Source: 34-65-8 sp964516135 (GTDB lineage Bacteria > Pseudomonadota > Alphaproteobacteria > Sphingomonadales > Sphingomonadaceae). From it: DNA of 64,000 nucleotides. Made by a program: the position numbers and the translations under genes. The notes beneath the pieces were generated by a model, which worked only from the letters and a program-made list of their open reading frames with translations, did not search any database and was not told the origin of the DNA. The stretch covers positions 14,048 through 78,047 of the forward strand of contig CAZEWN010000016.1 in NCBI GenBank assembly GCA_964516135.1, in the 5' to 3' direction. Shown in pieces: positions 60,269 through 64,000 of this stretch. Position 1 is the stretch's first letter; each line of letters opens with the position of its first letter.

Positions 60269-61842
60269 TCATCCGTCCCAACCGCAGGCAGTTCATCGCC
60301 GCCACGGCCGGCGCATCGGCCACGGCGGTCGTGGGAGCATCGGCGGCGTGGGCAGGACCGACCGCGCGGCAGCCCCCAAACCTGTTGCTGATCCTGGCCG
60401 ATGATCTGGGTTGGAGCGACACGCAGCCTTATGGCGGGGAGGCCTTCACCCCGAACCTAGCCCGCCTCGCGTCCGGTGGGCAGCGGCTCACGCATTTCTA
60501 CAATATCGGCAAATGCTATCCCTCGCGCGCGTCCCTGTTGACCGGCCAGCTCAATCACCGGGCGGGCTTCGGCGGTGGCATAGCGCTGGACACGGGCACG
60601 GCGCGGGGATCCGGCCCTTATCGCGGTTACCTCGCGCCCGAAACGCCGACATTGGCCGAGCTGCTGTCCCGTCGCGGGTATCGCAGCTATATCTCGGGCA
60701 AGTGGCACCTGGGCGAAGCGCCTGAACACTGGCCCGACCAGCGCGGCTTCGATCGCTCCTTCGGACTGATCTCGGGGGCGAGCAGTCATTACGAGTTGCT
60801 GCAGGAACGGGAACGGACCCGCGTAATGGCTCGCGACGGGATACCCTGGACGCCGCCGGACAGCGGCTTTTTTTCCACCGATACCTATGGTGAAATGGCG
60901 GTGGAGATGCTGCGCGACCACGAGAGGTCGCATTCCGCACAACCGTTCTTCCTCTACCTCGCCTATACCGCGCCGCATTTCCCGATTCACGCCCCGCGCG
61001 AGGATCGCGCGCGTTATCGCGGGCGTTTCGCAGGGGGGTGGGATCTGCTTCGCCGCGAGCGTTTCGCGCGCCTGCGCGAACTCGGCCTCATTGACGAACG
61101 CTTCGCCCAGACACCCCGGCCGAGTGGGATTCTAGGATGGGATACCGTGCGCGATCGGGGGGTGTGGGAACAGCGGATGGAAACATACGCGGCGATGATC
61201 GAGCGAATGGATCGGTCGATCGGACAGGTTCTGGCCCGGATCCAAGCGATGGGGCAACTGGACAATACCCTGATCGTCTTCGCCAGCGATAACGGCGCCA
61301 GTCACGAGGACGTATCGGGTCGAAATCTGCACCGGCACGATAGCGCCATCGGCGATCGCGGCAGCTACGAATCAATTCGCGCACCGTGGGCGTGGGCAGC
61401 CAATGCGCCGTTCCAGTTCCACAAGGACACGCCCTATGAAGGCGGGATCGCCAGTTCGGCCATCGTACATTGGCCCGGCGGGATCGCTTCGAACCGCGTT
61501 TGCCGTGAACGGTTCCACTTTGCGGATGTCGTTCCAACCATGATGGAGTTGGCCGGCCAGGATGTGGAGGGATTCTACGGCAGGTCGATGATCCCGGCCC
61601 TGCGCGGCGAGGCCACTCCGCCGCGTTCGCTGTTCATGGCGCATCTGGCAAAGGCAGCCTTCATCAGCGAGGATTGGAAGCTGGTCCGACCCGGCTCCAG
61701 CGCGCCATGGTCGCTGTTCAACCTGGCAGACGACCCGGTCGAGGCCCACGACCTGGCATCGCGCGAACCCGACCGTGTGGCTCACATGGCGCGCGAATGG
61801 ACTTCGATCGCCCGGCGAGAGGGCGTGCGCGGCATAGCCTGA
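60265..61842 (+). CDS. Tat-exported type I sulfatase
   Basis: A 525-residue arylsulfatase-family enzyme. The Tat signal is NRRQFIAATAG, with cleavage near AWA|GPT. The metal site starts with ILADDLGWSD (Asp46, Asp47), and the formylglycine site is Cys84 in CYPSRASLLTG (C-x-P-S-R). YISGKWHLGE and the late FASDNGAS complete the active site. It removes sulfate esters from an extracellular or periplasmic substrate, probably a glycan fragment here. A maturase must be encoded elsewhere. It is coupled to the enolase-superfamily gene (ATGA). Confidence 0.93.
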   Translation: MIIRPNRRQFIAATAGASATAVVGASAAWAGPTARQPPNLLLILADDLGWSDTQPYGGEAFTPNLARLASGGQRLTHFYNIGKCYPSRASLLTGQLNHRAGFGGGIALDTGTARGSGPYRGYLAPETPTLAELLSRRGYRSYISGKWHLGEAPEHWPDQRGFDRSFGLISGASSHYELLQERERTRVMARDGIPWTPPDSGFFSTDTYGEMAVEMLRDHERSHSAQPFFLYLAYTAPHFPIHAPREDRARYRGRFAGGWDLLRRERFARLRELGLIDERFAQTPRPSGILGWDTVRDRGVWEQRMETYAAMIERMDRSIGQVLARIQAMGQLDNTLIVFASDNGASHEDVSGRNLHRHDSAIGDRGSYESIRAPWAWAANAPFQFHKDTPYEGGIASSAIVHWPGGIASNRVCRERFHFADVVPTMMELAGQDVEGFYGRSMIPALRGEATPPRSLFMAHLAKAAFISEDWKLVRPGSSAPWSLFNLADDPVEAHDLASREPDRVAHMAREWTSIARREGVRGIA

Positions 61843-61864
61843 TGATCCTGTCGGCTGCGCGCAA

Positions 61865-63724
61865 TCAGCCTTCGGCGGCCTTGCGTAGGTAGTAGTCCCG
61901 CAAAACCCCAAACGCCTGTTTGCGTTGGCCGGTTTCGCTGATCAGGCCCTTCCGGTTCCAGTACTGCTGAAACTTGCCATGCCAGCGGCGGGGCGAACGA
62001 AAATCCTTGAGCACCCAGGGGGATAACCCGACGCAGCCAGGCGTGCGCTCGATCAGCTTGATATTCTCCTCGTAAAGCCAAGCCTGGTAGCCTTCGGTCC
62101 ACAGATGCTCTCGCGGCCCCATGTGACCCGCCAGGGCGTCGGCGCCAAACTCGGAAAACATCAGCGGCTTGTCATAATCGGTCGTATAGCTGACCTCGGC
62201 GATCTGGTCGGGGGTGCGCGAGGAATACCATGCCTCGTACTGGTTGATCGCGAGCAGGTCGAGATCGTCGCCGAGCGGGTCGGTCACCTTGAACACGCTT
62301 TCGCCCTCCTGCACGCCGCCGACATCCACGTTCTTGTTGAGCGCAGCGGTCATCAACCTGGTCTTGTCGAGCGCCCGGGTATCGGCGATCAGCGCGCGCA
62401 GGAACGCATTGCGCGCGTCGGTGATGGGCGTTTCATTGGCGACCGACCACATTCCGATCGCGCAACGGTTACGATCACGGCGCACCATCGCGTCCATCGT
62501 CTTGCGTGCCAGCGCCAGCGTGGTGGGGTTGTCGTACTGGATGTGCTCCCAGTAGACCGGAATCTCGGCCCACACTATCAGGCCGAGCTCATCCGCGACG
62601 CGCAGCATGGTTTCGCCGTGCGGATAGTGGGCGAGCCGAACGAAGTTGCAACCCAGGTCCTTCGCTTCGCCCAGCAGGCGGCGTGCGTCGGCCTCGGTCA
62701 TGCGGCGCGTGCCGACGGGGCCGATTGGCTCCTCGTGCAGGCTGATCCCGCGCAGGAATACGGGCGCGGCGTTGAACAATACCTCGCGTCCGCGCGTGGC
62801 GATCGTGCGAAGGCCGATGCGATCCTCGACAGTCTGGCCAAGCGCGTCGATCCGCATGCCGTGCAACATGGGCCGCTCGGGTGACCACAATGGCAAACGG
62901 TTGCGGCGGGCAAGACGCAGGTAACCGTCGCCATCGGTTCGGCCTGAAAGGCGCTGCCCCCCCAAGGTCAGCGTGACCGCTTGTCCGGCCCGCTCCGGCC
63001 CGGCCAGCCAGACCTCCGCGACCAGTTCACGCCCCTCCAGCCGCACGAACCAATCCTCGATCCGGCTTTCCTCCAGCTCCACCAGCCAGACGGAGCGGGT
63101 AATCCCACCGTAGTTTTGCCAGTCGGTATAATCGGTCGGCACCGCGCCTGCGTGATGCCGGCTGTCAACACACACGGTAACCTCGTTCTCGCCCGCGCGC
63201 AGCAGATCGGTGACATCGACCGAGAATGGCGTGAACCCGCCCTCGTGCTCGCCCACGGCCTCGGTATTGACCCAGACGGCGCTGTGATAGTTCGCGCCCT
63301 CGAATGCGAGGTGATAGCGTTTTCCGGGTATGGGATCGTGCGCGAAAGTGCGGCGGAACCAGATCGGCCCGTTATACCATTGCAGCTCTGCCGCGTGACT
63401 GTTCCAGTCCGTCGGCAGTTCAATCGCCGGGCTTTCGGTCCAGTCATACTCGACCAGTGGCCCGGTGGGCGCCGGACGGAAATTCTGCCAGAACATTCGC
63501 CGACGGTTCGGCCCACGCTTGGCGGTGTTGTAGAAGTCCAGGATGTAGCGCCAGGTGCCGTCAAGGCTGGTCTTGCGCCGCGCACCGAGCTGCGGCAGCG
63601 GCCTGAGCTGGACGGCGGGGTCAGTGACCGGGATGTTGCCTTGCGCCCTGGCGGGAAGCGCGGCAAAAACGGCCCCGGCAGCGGTGCCCGCCAGGAGTGA
63701 GCGTCGGGTCAGGCGGGCCATCAA
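61865..63724 (-). CDS. Tat-exported GH2 beta-glucuronidase
   Basis: A 619-residue glycoside hydrolase of family 2. The Tat-type signal is TRRSLLAGTAAG, with cleavage near ARA|QGN. The sugar-binding, Ig-like and TIM-barrel domains follow in that order. The acid/base is Glu431 (SVANETP) and the nucleophile Glu525 (MFSEFGAD). Asn590-Arg-Lys592 (WNRKGL) matches the N-x-K motif that recognises the uronic acid carboxylate in beta-glucuronidases. It converges with the sulfatase gene and is divergent from the mannonate dehydratase gene at the window edge. Confidence 0.9.
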   Translation of the reverse strand: MMARLTRRSLLAGTAAGAVFAALPARAQGNIPVTDPAVQLRPLPQLGARRKTSLDGTWRYILDFYNTAKRGPNRRRMFWQNFRPAPTGPLVEYDWTESPAIELPTDWNSHAAELQWYNGPIWFRRTFAHDPIPGKRYHLAFEGANYHSAVWVNTEAVGEHEGGFTPFSVDVTDLLRAGENEVTVCVDSRHHAGAVPTDYTDWQNYGGITRSVWLVELEESRIEDWFVRLEGRELVAEVWLAGPERAGQAVTLTLGGQRLSGRTDGDGYLRLARRNRLPLWSPERPMLHGMRIDALGQTVEDRIGLRTIATRGREVLFNAAPVFLRGISLHEEPIGPVGTRRMTEADARRLLGEAKDLGCNFVRLAHYPHGETMLRVADELGLIVWAEIPVYWEHIQYDNPTTLALARKTMDAMVRRDRNRCAIGMWSVANETPITDARNAFLRALIADTRALDKTRLMTAALNKNVDVGGVQEGESVFKVTDPLGDDLDLLAINQYEAWYSSRTPDQIAEVSYTTDYDKPLMFSEFGADALAGHMGPREHLWTEGYQAWLYEENIKLIERTPGCVGLSPWVLKDFRSPRRWHGKFQQYWNRKGLISETGQRKQAFGVLRDYYLRKAAEG

Positions 63725-63845
63725 CGCGGGTCACCTTGCGCCGGGGTATGGCATGGCCATTTTCCGCATTCATCGGCGCCGATCCTCATCCCCGCATCCT
63801 TCATCCGCTGTGCTATATCCGAGGCATTACGTACCAGGCGGACCA

Positions 63846-63905
63846 TGTCAATATTGGCCAGAACAATTACACTGTATTGACAGGCCAATATGGCAAGGCC
63901 ATCTG
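63846..63905. promoter_or_regulatory. inverted-repeat operator region between GH2 and mannonate dehydratase genes
   Basis: An AT-rich stretch contains two nested inverted repeats: TGTCAAT/ATTGACA (63846-63852 and 63876-63882) and ATATTGGCC/GGCCAATAT (63851-63859 and 63883-63891), each with 23-base spacing. It also holds ATTG-N7-CAAT and ATTG-N6-CAAT, the type of half sites used by GntR-family regulators, and TTGACA in both directions. CCAATATG...GCCATCTG (63885-63905) repeats the motif seen before the enolase-superfamily gene. It is probably the divergent control region for glucuronate use. Confidence 0.55.
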
Positions 63906-63947
63906 ACACCGTGACCGGCATCAGGCGCGGGAGGGGCAAGGCAGGCA

Positions 63948-64000
63948 ATGATCATCAAGTCGGCGCGAGTGATAGTCACGTGTCCGGGGCGTAATTTCGT
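63948..64000 (+). CDS. D-mannonate dehydratase-like protein, 3' end missing
   Basis: Seventeen complete codons are seen: MIIKSARVIVTCPGRNFV without its continuation. This matches the N-terminus of the enolase-superfamily D-mannonate dehydratases (ManD/RspA type, xxAxVIVTCPGRNFVTLKI). The enzyme turns D-mannonate into 2-keto-3-deoxygluconate in glucuronate catabolism. GGGAGG lies upstream. The adjacent beta-glucuronidase supports the call. The gene runs off the window, so this rests on a short stretch. Confidence 0.72.
   Translation, partial: MIIKSARVIVTCPGRNF

Noticed and set aside
63823..63851. TTGACA on the minus strand as the -35 of the GH2 promoter
   Set aside because: No acceptable -10 hexamer lies 16-18 bases downstream (AATGCC or ATGCCT only); a TATA-like stretch is about 27 bases away.
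1..64000. CRISPR arrays, insertion sequences, prophage or toxin-antitoxin loci
   Set aside because: No regularly spaced direct repeats, transposase, integrase or phage-type reading frames were seen; the RHH-like gene at 19343 is paired with a ParA ATPase and not with a toxin.

Overview
The window is a GC-rich chromosomal segment from an alphaproteobacterium, most likely a member of the Sphingomonadales (Sphingomonas, Novosphingobium, Erythrobacter and relatives). This rests on gene content: an RluA-type synthase next to rpoH, clpP upstream of clpX, a pyrB gene paired with a catalytically degenerate pyrC, a ParA/ribbon-helix-helix pair flanked by two SPOR proteins, two large TonB-dependent receptors, and several small proteins of sphingomonad type. 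No insertion sequences, prophage genes, CRISPR arrays or rRNA genes were seen. The genus cannot be fixed without a database search.

Positions 1-32.9 kb are mostly housekeeping. In order: rluD (cut by the left edge), rpoH, a small antisense-strand protein, mtgA, a His-rich CDF metal exporter translationally coupled to an ECF sigma/anti-sigma pair, and a fasciclin protein preceded by a candidate ECF promoter. Then come clpX/clpP, an exported amidase, trigger factor with a long Lys/Ala tail, tRNA-Leu(TAG), small proteins, a CHAP amidase, der, two small membrane proteins, and a bfr/bfd iron-storage locus. The bfd promoter appears to sit under a Fur-type operator and is separated from bfr by an intrinsic terminator. 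The block continues with a DUF418 membrane protein, the SPOR/ParA/RHH/SPOR block, pyrC'-pyrB, sppA, tRNA-Val(CAC), a sulfotransferase, and the run serS-surE-nlpD-like-K+ channel-rimO.

Positions 33-54.7 kb look like an accessory catabolic island for an aromatic or N-heteroaromatic acid processed as a CoA thioester. It holds an MFS importer, a two-domain aminobenzoyl-CoA/salicylyl-CoA monooxygenase-reductase, a 4-HBT thioesterase, an aryl-CoA ligase, a TonB receptor coupled to a cytochrome b561, an acyl-CoA dehydrogenase, two MDR oxidoreductases, an alpha/beta hydrolase, a NicX-like ring-cleaving dioxygenase and a 2-keto-4-pentenoate hydratase-like enzyme. LysR and PAS-AraC regulators are present. 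An unrecognised protein with VOC-like motifs is coupled to an FAD-linked 2-hydroxyacid dehydrogenase. This combination does not match any pathway I know as a whole and is the best candidate here for an undescribed system.

Positions 54.9-64 kb look like a polysaccharide or glycoconjugate utilisation locus. A TonB receptor is coupled to two paralogous dirigent/allene-oxide-cyclase-like barrel proteins. They are followed by an apparently Tat-exported enolase-superfamily enzyme coupled to a Tat-exported sulfatase, and by a convergent Tat-exported GH2 enzyme carrying the N-x-K signature of beta-glucuronidases. The first codons of a D-mannonate dehydratase-like gene start 53 bases before the right edge. 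Together they suggest uptake and breakdown of a sulfated, glucuronic-acid-containing substrate. A two-part motif (CCAATATG...GCCATCTG) upstream of both the enolase/sulfatase operon and the mannonate dehydratase gene may be a shared operator.
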